DNA of 64,000 bases from Pedobacter caeni (GTDB lineage Bacteria > Bacteroidota > Bacteroidia > Sphingobacteriales > Sphingobacteriaceae): NCBI RefSeq assembly GCF_900129215.1, contig NZ_FQUQ01000001.1:682001-746000 (forward strand), written 5' to 3'. The notes under the pieces were generated by a model. The model was not told the origin of the DNA, searched no databases, and saw only the letters and a program-made list of their open reading frames with translations. A program made the position numbers and the translations under genes. Positions 17,201 through 24,400 of this stretch are shown piece after piece (position 1 is the stretch's first letter; each line of letters begins with the position of its first letter).

Positions 17201-17412
17201 GTATATCCATCTTATTAAACCACAAATACAATCGGGGTATGAAGTTCACAATAGCAGCACACAAAGCCTCAAAAGAAAATAAATACATCCAATCAGCAAA
17301 GTTAAATGGGAAGCAGATACAGGATTTCAGGATTTTGCAAAGCGAGGTTTTAAAAGGAGGCATACTGGAATTGGAAATGGGGAGTCAACCAAACCAAAAA
17401 TGGGGTAATTGA
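14275..17412 (+). CDS. GH92 glycosidase with N-terminal carbohydrate-binding-like domain
   Basis: 1045 residues. The signal peptide is MKITGLLLVLSFFSLSTYSQ. Residues about 20-185 resemble the polysaccharide-lyase family 4 domain III/CBM-like beta sandwich (IWQIGKEDNSAAEF..., then RIVFNLKDP and ALFDDIRMEG). A linker domain of about 100 residues follows, then a full GH92 module from about residue 295 (DYVDLLMGTGNSRWMFKPGPSLPLSMVQIAPDNQ) to the end, with SGEYWNTFWNN and GDEDLGQMSSWFIMSTIGLF. The GH92 part is a diverged paralogue of the upstream enzyme. The extra domain probably targets it to a different glycan. It ends 2 nt from the stop of the convergent cupin gene. Confidence 0.92.
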   Translation: MKITGLLLVLSFFSLSTYSQHTIWQIGKEDNSAAEFALAPSGKGSFLADFGGENTVFSIGYSTPEKHWPYILPGPLDSWAGGGYWSGFYPRHFPRIVFNLKDPVATGSPRLVIDFAEVNTKEPTVLRIEINGQRQELNLSAENKRTIKLEIPGNWLKKGMNTIQMGIISGSWALFDDIRMEGNKALLIQDSSSTLILSAKAAPFELKQENKRIQPILVDLIQMDKTESVSVSVTGLSPVTKLIEKGHSVIEIPMPAVASAKQRLTSVVTIKAGNKIIYTGNIIRSRQELQTYSDYVDLLMGTGNSRWMFKPGPSLPLSMVQIAPDNQDETWKAGYEYTVENIMGFSHFSDWTMCGLLTMPTSGRLQVNPGTEKDPDGGYRSRIDKKTESAKIGKYSVFMTDTRIKAEITATRRASLQRYTFPALDSARIMVDLFTPNEYPHNLKEAKITKVSGNEIEGFATYYNAFTGYTLEQLYTVHFVMQFSKPFQSMGGWVNNEVKPVTGYIGGWNRTHEFGSQPLIRYDIKDISGKGDLGVFLNFKTEKNEAISVRTGVSLVDLVGARNNLEKEITTPFDWDFEKVVQNARKVWNEYLGRVQITTDDHLQKMKFYTNFYRAIAAKAIWSDVDGRYVDEVEQIRQFKNKEDCIVSGEYWNTFWNNQQLFNLVAPEISSKWARSAIELYKNSGWFNTDPAGVEHTGVMVAMHGISQIQGAWQSGIRDFDLQTSYSGFKKMMTTPPQVFSGGGTVGVEDIQPYMKYGYVPAGMGAVSNTMEYAYDDWCLAQMASVLHKTDDFTYFNKRSDNWKNIFDKVSGFARPKDKEGNWLKPFDPYHTPGFVEGNAFNYTWFVPHRPEELISEMGKDRFVSRLNEAMEKSAAANFNASGDDFSSFPINHGNEPAMQVAYLFNWAGKPWLSQKWNRALQEQYYGTTPYDAYPGDEDLGQMSSWFIMSTIGLFQMDGGCSKQPVYEIGSPRYPRISILLNHKYNRGMKFTIAAHKASKENKYIQSAKLNGKQIQDFRILQSEVLKGGILELEMGSQPNQKWGN

Positions 17413-17414
17413 TT

Positions 17415-17906
17415 TTATTTATTCCTGACAGCTTTATATTCTTCATCTGTAACCTCTTCATACCAAATTGTAGGACCGTTTTGCCGGCCTGTAATTGCGA
17501 CCTGGACAAATGCCGTATCCTGACTGGCACCATGCCAGTGGGGAGTGTTTGGTGGACATTTGATCACATCACCCTTACGAAGAATCACCTTTTGTTGCCC
17601 CTTTTCCTGATAATAGCCTACACCATCGGTTGCCAGTAAAATTTGTCCGGCAGGATGAGAATGCCACTTACTTCTGGCACCCGGTGCAAATGTGACATTG
17701 CCCACTGCATTTTCGTTTAAACTATCCGCATCTACCAGTGATTTTACCCACACCTCGCCCTTGAAATTATCATTTCTATTTTTATCCCCTTTTGGGAAAA
17801 TAACCGATGTTTTTTCCGCTTTAGCAGCGTCTTCTTTGGGTCTATCATTACAAGCGTAAATCAGGGCCAGTAAGAATGCGAGATTGAATTTTAAAATATG
17901 TTTCAT
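17415..17906 (-). CDS. Cupin-domain lipoprotein
   Basis: 163 residues. The N-terminus ends in a lipobox (LALIYAC, Cys about residue 19), predicting a lipid-anchored periplasmic protein. The single cupin barrel carries metal ligands in WHSHPAGQ (His-x-His), then LRKGDVIKCPPNTPHWHGAS with the third histidine. The C-terminal GPTIWYEEVTDEEY resembles cupins often found beside carboxymuconolactone decarboxylases. It is the last gene of a three-gene minus-strand unit (CMD, hydrolase, cupin; 11-nt gap). The function is probably metal-dependent processing of a small organic substrate; the substrate is not known. Confidence 0.85.
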   Translation of the reverse strand: MKHILKFNLAFLLALIYACNDRPKEDAAKAEKTSVIFPKGDKNRNDNFKGEVWVKSLVDADSLNENAVGNVTFAPGARSKWHSHPAGQILLATDGVGYYQEKGQQKVILRKGDVIKCPPNTPHWHGASQDTAFVQVAITGRQNGPTIWYEEVTDEEYKAVRNK

Positions 17907-17917
17907 ATTGAATGTGT

Positions 17918-19003
17918 TTATTTCAGGTATTGCTTAAAGAAGGCGTCTATTTTTTTAAGGGATACTTTCATGTACTCTGGTCTGTCGTAAAGATCGACAT
18001 GTGAAGCTCCCGGAACAACAAAAAGTTCTTTAGGTTCGGCTGCTTTGTTATAGGCATCTTCACTGAAATATTTTGATACCGCTCTTTCACCAACAATAAA
18101 GAGTAAGGGACGTGGTGAGATCGTTTCAATTTGTGCAAAAGGAAAGAAATTCATCATAGGGGCCAGGCTGGTAAAGGAGTATCCTGCAGTCGAGTTAGGA
18201 TGCCCACCTCTTGAGGTGCGGTAATAATCAAAAAACTCTTTTGTGTTTTCTGTTTCATTTTCGCCAAGAACTTCAGGAATGGCATTGATGTCTTTTCTCT
18301 TTTCTCCTGCAAATTCCCTGGTGCGTTGTTCCCCGATTTCATCCAGGGTTTTCATGCGTTGCTCATAAGTAACTACATCACCAAGGCCTTGTCGGCGTGC
18401 GCGGCCCATATCGTACATACTTACTGTAGCAAGCGCTTTGATGCGATGGTCAATTTGTGCTGCACTTACTGAGTATCCGCCACTGGCACATACTCCTAAA
18501 ACGCCGATACGGTTTTTATCTACCAATGGATAGTTGCTTAAAAAGTCCACTGCTGCACTGAAATCTTCTACTTTGATTTCCGGCACTTCAATATGTCTTG
18601 GGAAGCCAGCGCTTTCCCCATGAAAGGAAGCATCATAGGCCAGGGTTACATAACCAAGTTCAGCAAGTTTTTGTGCATGTAATCCGGATGTCTGTTCTTT
18701 TACTCCTCCAAAAGGATGCCCCACTACGATCGCTGCATATTTTTTGTTATGATCGTAGTTTGGTGGAAGGAACAAATTAGCGACTACATTAATCTGAAGC
18801 CGGTTTGGGTAAGACACCTTTTGGATTTTCACCCCATTTTCTCCATCTCTTAAGGGGTATATTCTGGTGTTCAGCAATTCTGCAGCTTGCTTATTGCTGA
18901 CATTGCTTTGAGCTTTTAAGGGATCAGTATCCACTGTCGACATCACTATTGTGGTCAGGATCAGCATCGCTTTTTTGATTTTGTTTATGTTTTGAAAATT
19001 CAT
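17918..19003 (-). CDS. Secreted alpha/beta hydrolase
   Basis: 361 residues from the ATG at 19003, which follows the CMD stop with a 1-nt gap; the frame extends to 19030 but would then overlap the CMD gene. A signal-like N-terminus (KAMLILTTIVMS...LKAQ) is present. The core shows the oxyanion turn GHPFGG, the nucleophile elbow GVCASGG (Ser in a Cys-Ala-Ser-Gly-Gly context instead of canonical GxSxG), an acid in the FIVGERAVSKYFSEDA region and the histidine in PGASHVDLYD. It resembles YcjY-like or dienelactone-hydrolase-like enzymes. It is the middle gene of the CMD-hydrolase-cupin operon and may act on the same metabolite. Confidence 0.85.
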   Translation of the reverse strand: MNFQNINKIKKAMLILTTIVMSTVDTDPLKAQSNVSNKQAAELLNTRIYPLRDGENGVKIQKVSYPNRLQINVVANLFLPPNYDHNKKYAAIVVGHPFGGVKEQTSGLHAQKLAELGYVTLAYDASFHGESAGFPRHIEVPEIKVEDFSAAVDFLSNYPLVDKNRIGVLGVCASGGYSVSAAQIDHRIKALATVSMYDMGRARRQGLGDVVTYEQRMKTLDEIGEQRTREFAGEKRKDINAIPEVLGENETENTKEFFDYYRTSRGGHPNSTAGYSFTSLAPMMNFFPFAQIETISPRPLLFIVGERAVSKYFSEDAYNKAAEPKELFVVPGASHVDLYDRPEYMKVSLKKIDAFFKQYLK

Positions 19004-19004
19004 T

Positions 19005-19739
19005 TTACTTTTTGTTTTTAAGTACTTCATTTAATACGGATTCAGCTGAGTTACCTGCAGCTGCACCGATGTTTGATTTTATAATGCCAATGAATTGCCG
19101 CAATTGCTGAGATGTCAGGCCAACATGGAGGCAAATGTTCATATGAGAATTCAGCATAGGTTCGGCTCCGCCAATGCTGCTGAGCACTGCTATTGTTACC
19201 AGTTCTCTATCTGTATAAGTCAATACGTCACGTTCAAAAATATCGGCAAACAAATGCTCTTTGAGAAATATTTCTATTTCAGGGGCAAAGGCAGCATAGC
19301 CTGTTTTTGGTCCATCCTGCGACGCACCGGTCAGTTCTTCCAGGATCACTTTTCCCCGATCGTATTTACTTCGTTCATCTTTAACAGGGGAGGCATTGGG
19401 GCCCTGGTTGTCACTGATCCCTTTGGCCTTTCGCTCCTCCAGTACTGTCATCAATGTTTGAAGTCCGCGAATGCTTCGTGGAAATCCGCAATAGGCATAC
19501 AGATGAACAATCACTTCTTTTATCTGGTTAACGGTTAAACCTGCATCAAGCCCCGAGTTCAACTTTGTTTTTAATGTTGTTAAATCGCCTTTAGCCGTAA
19601 AAGCGGCAATAGTGACCATGTTTTGTTGTTTGGAGCTCAATGTTTTTTCCATGGTATTTTTTTGCTGTGCCCATACGGGAGCATTTGTACCGATTGCTGC
19701 AATTAATAATGTGAGAGATACTTTAAGGAATAATTTCAT
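19005..19739 (-). CDS. Carboxymuconolactone decarboxylase family protein, two domains
   Basis: 244 residues. The signal peptide is MKLFLKVSLTLLIAAIGTNAPVWAQ, so the protein is periplasmic. Two AhpD/CMD-like helical repeats follow: MVTIAAFTAKGDLTTLKTKLNSGLDAGLTVNQIKEVIVHLYAYCGFP (residues about 40-90) and RELVTIAVLSSIGGAEPMLNSHMNICLHVGLTSQQLRQFIGII (about 175-225). The redox CxxC of AhpD is absent; a lone Cys and His remain in each repeat. It leads the operon with the hydrolase and cupin. An 18-bp repeat 67 bp upstream, shared with the next gene, marks a probable AraC-controlled promoter. Confidence 0.88.
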   Translation of the reverse strand: MKLFLKVSLTLLIAAIGTNAPVWAQQKNTMEKTLSSKQQNMVTIAAFTAKGDLTTLKTKLNSGLDAGLTVNQIKEVIVHLYAYCGFPRSIRGLQTLMTVLEERKAKGISDNQGPNASPVKDERSKYDRGKVILEELTGASQDGPKTGYAAFAPEIEIFLKEHLFADIFERDVLTYTDRELVTIAVLSSIGGAEPMLNSHMNICLHVGLTSQQLRQFIGIIKSNIGAAAGNSAESVLNEVLKNKK

Positions 19740-19754
19740 GTTTAATGCTTTGAT

Positions 19755-19823
19755 ACAAAGATCCGGAGAACGAAAACTTTAAAAGGTAGATAGATTACGG
19801 GGATGACTACCAATATTACTGAT
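19755..19823 (-). promoter_or_regulatory. AraC-type operator and promoter of the CMD operon
   Basis: On the minus strand, ATCAGTAATATTGGTAGT (19806-19823) is followed after exactly 43 nt by ATCTTTGT (19755-19762), a near -7 element. The same 18 bp and 43-nt spacing occur upstream of the lipoprotein hydrolase gene. A second half-site, CCGTAAT, lies 21 bp after CAGTAAT. The operator overlaps the end of the upstream hydrolase gene. Confidence 0.65.
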
Positions 19824-20895
19824 CCAATCCCTTTTCCTTTAACCACCCGGACATCTGATTGGCTATTTCAATATTGTTTAAATCCGAAAAAGGAAAGTGC
19901 GTATTGCCTTTGATTCCTATTTCCGGCAGATGTATTACTGTTGCGTCACCACCATGTTTGTTAATTGCAGCCGCCCAGATCTTTGCCATTTCCAGTCCGG
20001 AACGCCAGTGGTCTTTATTCCATACTTTCGTTGGCTCCTTTGCAATATTATCGCCGTAATAAATGATGATTGGTATTTTTGTAAGCTTATTAAAATCAGA
20101 CAAAGGAATCTCCTGACCTTTTAATTCGCCAAAAAGACCGGCTGACTTTATCGGCGGGGGCAATTCACCTTCGGGAAACAGGAAACCACTATAGGGTTCC
20201 CAGGCCACAATACCTTTAACTTTTTCATTTTTTATAGCTGTAAGCCAACCCGGACCACCGCCTTGTGAATGGGTGATCAGAATACCTCCTCCAATTTCAT
20301 CAAATAGTTGAGAAATTGCATCAGAAACCACATTGCCATCGAAACCACCTGTATTTGGGGTCATTTGCCTATAAAATTGTTCCAGAGCAGGAGCATCCTT
20401 TGGAAACTGAACGTTCGGGAAATAGTCCGGATAATTACCTATCCTGAATTGTGTAAACCAAAACTGTTCGTCTGCAGTAGGGGTAATGCTTGCAGCAACA
20501 GTGCTTTTACCTGCTTCTCCACGTCTTGGCTGATCAAGCAGGTAAACCCCGAAGCCTCTTCTTAAAAAGATATTCTGAAAACCTTCTCTTCCATCAGGTG
20601 TGGTCTCCCATGTCTTTTTTGACTGTCCGGCACCATGCAGGAAAACTAAAGGATACCGATGAGCCTTTGCCGGAATCTGATAAAACACATAAGCGTGATC
20701 GCCATGAAGGGTTTGTCCCTGTGGTTTCAATGAATTGTTCAGGTCAAAATTTCCAGGTTCAGAAATCTTTGTTCCCCCAACGGAGAAACTGCCTTGCTGT
20801 TGAATCACCAATGGACCGTTGCCGATGTTCTGTTTATGCAGGCCACATGAGGCCAGCAGGACGGGGAGAAGAGTTATTTTAGCTATATTATTCAT
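19816..20895 (-). CDS. Alpha/beta hydrolase lipoprotein
   Basis: 359 residues from the ATG at 20895, which gives a clear lipoprotein signal (ITLLPVLLASC, Cys near residue 17). A longer frame to 20964 would begin at or upstream of the predicted transcription start. The hydrolase fold shows FLHGAGQSKKTWE, the nucleophile elbow ITHSQGGGPGW, and a C-terminal histidine in GIKGNTHFPFSDLNN. The lid-like middle (DQPRRGEAGKS) is Arg-rich. It is likely an esterase anchored in the periplasm. The promoter repeat it shares with the CMD operon suggests it works with CMD, hydrolase and cupin in one response. Confidence 0.85.
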   Translation of the reverse strand: MNNIAKITLLPVLLASCGLHKQNIGNGPLVIQQQGSFSVGGTKISEPGNFDLNNSLKPQGQTLHGDHAYVFYQIPAKAHRYPLVFLHGAGQSKKTWETTPDGREGFQNIFLRRGFGVYLLDQPRRGEAGKSTVAASITPTADEQFWFTQFRIGNYPDYFPNVQFPKDAPALEQFYRQMTPNTGGFDGNVVSDAISQLFDEIGGGILITHSQGGGPGWLTAIKNEKVKGIVAWEPYSGFLFPEGELPPPIKSAGLFGELKGQEIPLSDFNKLTKIPIIIYYGDNIAKEPTKVWNKDHWRSGLEMAKIWAAAINKHGGDATVIHLPEIGIKGNTHFPFSDLNNIEIANQMSGWLKEKGLDQ

Positions 20896-20960
20896 ACAGA
20901 ATTTCAGGAGTTTATGACTACAGGTGTTGATATTGATACCCAGGTAATCGGATGTATAGG

Positions 20961-21029
20961 ACAAAGATGAAGACTAAAAATCAAGAGATTGGTATATACA
21001 TTCCTGTATTTACTACCAATATTACTGAT
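20961..21029 (-). promoter_or_regulatory. AraC-type operator and promoter of the lipoprotein hydrolase
   Basis: Minus-strand ATCAGTAATATTGGTAGT (21012-21029), a second half-site CAGGAAT 21 bp after CAGTAAT, then ATCTTTGT (20961-20968) 43 nt after the repeat. Geometry is identical to the CMD operon promoter. The site also lies 67 bp before the divergent AraC gene and could mediate its autoregulation. Confidence 0.65.
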
Positions 21030-21066
21030 TGTACATGTGGTGTTATAGTAGAAACTTTCTAATGTC

Positions 21067-21074
21067 TATTTTTG
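21067..21074 (+). promoter_or_regulatory. -7 element of the AraC gene at 21097
   Basis: TATTTTTG fits TAnnTTTG fully and lies 22 nt before the ATG. The shared 18-bp repeat ends 37 nt upstream of it. Confidence 0.5.
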
Positions 21075-21096
21075 TTTCAGAGAAACAACAGCAGCT

Positions 21097-21987
21097 ATGG
21101 AAGAGACGATAAATTTCGCCAAGATCAGTGAGTATAATGCTTTCAATAATCAGGAAACTTTACATCCACTGGTAAGTGTGGTGCATTTGGATAAAGCCGA
21201 ACCTCGCCAGCTTCGGCGTTTACGTTACGAATTTTATACTGTTTTCCTGAAACAGATCAAATGTGGTGACCTCCGTTATGGGCTTAATAATTATGATTAT
21301 GAAGAAGGAACACTCATCTTTCTCGCACCGGGACAGGTGATCGGTGAAAATAAAGATGGGTATTATCAGCCTCAGGGAATTGCCCTTGTGTTTCATCCGG
21401 ATTTGATCCAGGGGATGTCATTGGGAAATACCATTGGTAATTATTCTTTTTTCTCCTATGCGGTGAATGAAGCACTTCATTTGTCGGAACAGGAACGGAA
21501 AATCATACTGGATTGCTTCGCAAAAATTGAATATGAACTGCAGCATGCCATAGATAAACACAGTAAGCAGCTGATTGTCTCAAATATTGAATTGTTTTTG
21601 AATTACTGTGAGCGGTTTTATGACCGTCAGTTTATTACCAGGGACCAGGCCAATAAAGGGATTTTAGAAAAGTTTGAAGAATTGTTGAATGGCTATTTTG
21701 CATCAGAAAAACCATATTCCATAGGTTTGCCTTCTGTTGCCTATTGTGCAGATGAATTGCATCTTTCTCCCAATTATTTTGGTGATCTGATTAAAAAGGA
21801 AACGGGTAAATCAGCTCAGGAATACCTTCAGAATAAAATTATTGAAGTTGCGAAAAACAAAATCTTTGACCATCATAAAACAGTAAGCGAAGTCGCTTAT
21901 GAGTTGGGTTTTAAGTATCCTCAACACTTTATCAGGCTCTTTAAAAAGCGTGTTGGAGTTACACCAAATGAATATCGAAGCCAATAG
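21097..21987 (+). CDS. AraC family transcriptional regulator (first of a paralogous pair)
   Basis: 296 residues. The N-terminal domain (RYGLNNYDYEEGTLIFLAPGQVIG) is a cupin-like sensor. The C-terminal pair of helix-turn-helix units includes YCADELHLSPNYFGDLIKKETG and VSEVAYELGFKYPQHFIRLFKKRVGVTPNEYR, ending at residue 296. It is clearly paralogous to the regulator at 23468. The divergent gene and the CMD operon beyond it carry matched operator repeats, so this protein is the likely activator of that regulon. An 11-bp inverted repeat (TATCGAAGCCA/TGGCTTCGATA, 21973-22008) covers its stop codon and may terminate transcription. Confidence 0.9.
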   Translation: MEETINFAKISEYNAFNNQETLHPLVSVVHLDKAEPRQLRRLRYEFYTVFLKQIKCGDLRYGLNNYDYEEGTLIFLAPGQVIGENKDGYYQPQGIALVFHPDLIQGMSLGNTIGNYSFFSYAVNEALHLSEQERKIILDCFAKIEYELQHAIDKHSKQLIVSNIELFLNYCERFYDRQFITRDQANKGILEKFEELLNGYFASEKPYSIGLPSVAYCADELHLSPNYFGDLIKKETGKSAQEYLQNKIIEVAKNKIFDHHKTVSEVAYELGFKYPQHFIRLFKKRVGVTPNEYRSQ

Positions 21988-22008
21988 GATCAGCTGATGG
22001 CTTCGATA
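21973..22008. terminator. Hairpin over the AraC stop codon
   Basis: TATCGAAGCCA (21973-21983) and TGGCTTCGATA (21998-22008) form a perfect 11-bp stem with a 14-nt loop between the convergent AraC and MazG-like genes. No T-run is present, so terminator function is inferred from position. Confidence 0.45.
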
Positions 22009-22023
22009 AGTCCTCGCCATAAT

Positions 22024-22350
22024 TTATTTGTCTAACAGCTTTTCTGTTTTATTAAGAAAACCTTCAAGGGCGGTATTCATGTCCAATCCCATACGGTCTG
22101 CCAGGATGGTCAGCCACCAGATACATTCACCTAATTTATGTGATAACTCGGCATCGGTATTCCCACCTTTGGGCCACCGTCCTTGCTGCGACATGGTCAG
22201 CCTGCCAACCAAACCGGCATCGGTCAGAAATGCCAGGGCATCTTCTTCGATGGTCCATTCGCTACCATGGTTTTCTAGCTCTAACTGACGGTAAAGTGCT
22301 CTGATATTTTGAGATCTGGATATTACTTCGCTGAAATTTAGTTCGTTCAT
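22024..22350 (-). CDS. MazG-like nucleotide pyrophosphohydrolase family protein
   Basis: 108 residues from the ATG at 22350; the frame continues upstream to 22479 but that part covers the promoter region. The helical core has the MazG-like pattern in KLGECIWWLTILADRMGLDMNTALEGFLNKTEKLL, where E-x-W-W-x2-I-L-A-D corresponds to the metal-binding E-x2-D region of all-alpha NTP pyrophosphatases. The first acidic pair (ExxE) is less clear. It is cytoplasmic and may remove aberrant or modified nucleotides. Its promoter bears the same operator type as the divergent SDR gene and the NTF2-like gene. Confidence 0.65.
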   Translation of the reverse strand: MNELNFSEVISRSQNIRALYRQLELENHGSEWTIEEDALAFLTDAGLVGRLTMSQQGRWPKGGNTDAELSHKLGECIWWLTILADRMGLDMNTALEGFLNKTEKLLDK

Positions 22351-22380
22351 TATGATATTGTTTAAATGTTTATTTATGGT

Positions 22381-22443
22381 GCAAGATACCTGGTTTTGCC
22401 AGACACAACTAAACCGAATCTGTCTGAGTTGTAACCAAATAAA
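22381..22443 (-). promoter_or_regulatory. AraC-type operator and promoter of the MazG-like gene
   Basis: Minus-strand TTTATTTGGTTACAA (22429-22443), then 40 nt, then TATCTTGC (22381-22388), a weak -7 element. A second half-site, CGGTTTAGT, lies 21 bp after TGGTTACAA. The layout matches the SDR and NTF2 promoters. Confidence 0.5.
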
Positions 22444-22454
22444 CCAGACAAATG

Positions 22455-22517
22455 TTTTTTCGGTTACAAGTTCGTCCAAAACGGCAACATTAAGGCAAGG
22501 GCATGGAGCTACTTTTG
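22455..22517 (+). promoter_or_regulatory. AraC-type operator and promoter of the SDR gene
   Basis: TTTTTTCGGTTACAA (22455-22469), then exactly 40 nt, then TACTTTTG (22510-22517), a full TAnnTTTG match. Half-sites CGGTTACAA (22461) and CGGCAACAT (22482) are 21 bp apart. The -7 box ends 4 nt before the ATG, implying a nearly leaderless mRNA. Confidence 0.6.
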
Positions 22518-22521
22518 GACT

Positions 22522-23331
22522 ATGAAAACTATATTTATTACAGGAGCATCAGGCGGATTAGGAAAAGCATCCGCAAAACTATTTCAATCGAAAGGATGGA
22601 GGGTGATTGCTACTATGCGAAATCCGGAAAAGGAAGATGAGCTCAACATGCTGGAGAATGTAACGTTATTGGAAATGGACATAACGAAACCTGATCAGGT
22701 AGAAAAAGCCGTAACTGCAGCTATTTCTTCAGGTGATATTGATGTGGTACTGAACAATGCGGGTTATGGACTTACCGGGCCATTTGAAGCTTATTCAGCA
22801 ACACAGATAGCCCGGCAGATCGATACCAACCTAACCGGCGTTTTCCGTGTTGCCCAACCATTTGTGAAATATTTCAGGGAAAATCAAAAGCAAGGTATAT
22901 TCATTACCGTGACCTCGGCCGTTGCTATTGCGGCAAGTCCGTTCGCTTCGGTATATACCGCAACAAAGTACGCTCTGGAAGGCTGGTCTGAATCCATGAA
23001 CTATGATCTGAATGCTTTCGGTATCCAATTTAAAACAGTTGCTCCTGGCGGCATTAAAACCAATTTCGGCAGTACCGCACTTGTACTGGAGCAACATCCT
23101 GCCTATGAGTTGGTTTGGAACAAGATGATAAAAGGTTTTGAGGATGGTAGCCTCATCCATTTTTCGGAGCCTGAAGAAATCGCATCTGTAATCTATGGAG
23201 CAGTAACAGATGGTCAGGACAGGCAGAAATATGCAGCGGGAAAAGATGCGGTCGCTTTAGCCCTCAGAAGAGAGAAACTGGGCTTTGAGCAGCACCGTAA
23301 AGAAATCACAAAATACTATCAGATTGAATAA
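22522..23331 (+). CDS. Short-chain dehydrogenase/reductase
   Basis: 269 residues. The classical SDR cofactor motif TGASGGLG lies at residues 6-13, the structural NNAG in VVLNNAGYG, and the catalytic triad in VTSAVAIAASPFASVYTATKYALEGW (Ser...Tyr-x3-Lys). PGGIKTNFG follows the active site. Arg in ATMRNPEK after strand 2 favours NADP over NAD. It is a cytoplasmic oxidoreductase of unknown substrate. The ATG at 22522 must be the start because the Rossmann strand begins at residue 3, and the promoter lies directly before it. It is probably controlled by the AraC regulator encoded next. Confidence 0.93.
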   Translation: MKTIFITGASGGLGKASAKLFQSKGWRVIATMRNPEKEDELNMLENVTLLEMDITKPDQVEKAVTAAISSGDIDVVLNNAGYGLTGPFEAYSATQIARQIDTNLTGVFRVAQPFVKYFRENQKQGIFITVTSAVAIAASPFASVYTATKYALEGWSESMNYDLNAFGIQFKTVAPGGIKTNFGSTALVLEQHPAYELVWNKMIKGFEDGSLIHFSEPEEIASVIYGAVTDGQDRQKYAAGKDAVALALRREKLGFEQHRKEITKYYQIE

Positions 23332-23467
23332 GGAAAGAAATGAATACAACAGATAAACCGGGAGGGTTCGAGATGCTCCCTTTAAACTTAGAAGAATCAA
23401 ATCCGGTGAAAAAACAATTGACTAGCTTAGTATTAAATTAACACTCTTTCTACACTGTACGATCAAC

Positions 23468-24385
23468 ATGAAAAAAGAAAATACGCTGCCAGTGATCTTT
23501 CAAAGCATATCAGCACTGCTTAAGGCCCTGGGGTTACCCAAACCAAAGCATCCTCTGATTGCGCTTGTTGATTATAAGGACATCAAGGTTGATACTTCGG
23601 AGCTTGGCAGGGGATATCTGCTTGATTTTTACAAGATCTCCTTTAAAGCTCATTTTTCGGGACAGATCAGATATGGGCAAGGACATTATGATTTTGAGGA
23701 GGGTGGTTTGTCTTTTACTGCTCCTAATCAGCTGATCGCTGCAGCTACGGAAGAAAAGGATTATAGCGGATATACCTTGTTATTTCACCCGGACTTTATC
23801 CGGAATTATCCATTGGGAAAGCAAATGATTAAATATGGTTTTTTTTCTTACTCCGTTGCAGAAGCTTTGTATCTCTCTGACGGAGAAAAGAAGATCATTT
23901 TTTCGGTTTTTGACAACATCACCATGGAACTTGATACCAATATTGATCATTTTAGCCAGGACGTCCTGATATCCCAGATTGAGGTGTTACTCAATTATAG
24001 CAATCGTTTTTATAGCCGGCAATTTATTACCAGAAAAATAGTGCACCATGATCTGATCGCAGAAATGGAAACTTATTTACAGCATATTTTCAAGACAGAT
24101 CAACCCCTTGTTAATGGATTACCTACGGTGATGGAAATCGCAAATCACCTGAACGTCTCTCCAAGATATTTAAATGATATGTTGCGTTCATTAACAGGAC
24201 AGACTACCCAGCAACACATTCACAACAAACTGATTGAAAAGGCGAAAGATATCCTGAGTTCAAGTAATCTGACGGTTGCGGAGATTGCTTATCAGCTTGG
24301 ATTTGAGCATCCTCAATCTTTCAACAGGCTTTTCAAAACGAAAGTAAAAGTTTCTCCACTTGAGTTCAGGCAATCATTTGGTTAG
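23468..24385 (+). CDS. AraC family transcriptional regulator (second of a paralogous pair)
   Basis: 305 residues. The sensor domain (FSGQIRYGQGHYDFEEGGLSFTAPNQLI) aligns with the paralogue at 21097. DNA-binding helices are IANHLNVSPRYLNDMLRSLTGQ and VAEIAYQLGFEHPQSFNRLFKTKVKVSPLEFR. It lies between three genes (MazG-like, SDR, NTF2-like) whose promoters share a TTTTTTCxGTTACAA element with a 21-bp repeated half-site and fixed 40-nt spacing to the -7 box. It is the natural candidate to bind them. A weak SDR-to-AraC read-through is possible (136-bp gap). Confidence 0.9.
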   Translation: MKKENTLPVIFQSISALLKALGLPKPKHPLIALVDYKDIKVDTSELGRGYLLDFYKISFKAHFSGQIRYGQGHYDFEEGGLSFTAPNQLIAAATEEKDYSGYTLLFHPDFIRNYPLGKQMIKYGFFSYSVAEALYLSDGEKKIIFSVFDNITMELDTNIDHFSQDVLISQIEVLLNYSNRFYSRQFITRKIVHHDLIAEMETYLQHIFKTDQPLVNGLPTVMEIANHLNVSPRYLNDMLRSLTGQTTQQHIHNKLIEKAKDILSSSNLTVAEIAYQLGFEHPQSFNRLFKTKVKVSPLEFRQSFG

Positions 24386-24400
24386 CACACAATTTAATGG

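Noticed and set aside
20490..20882. Antisense open frame of 130 codons on the plus strand inside the lipoprotein hydrolase gene
   Set aside because: It lies fully within a well-supported hydrolase on the minus strand and has no family pattern; it is a shadow frame.
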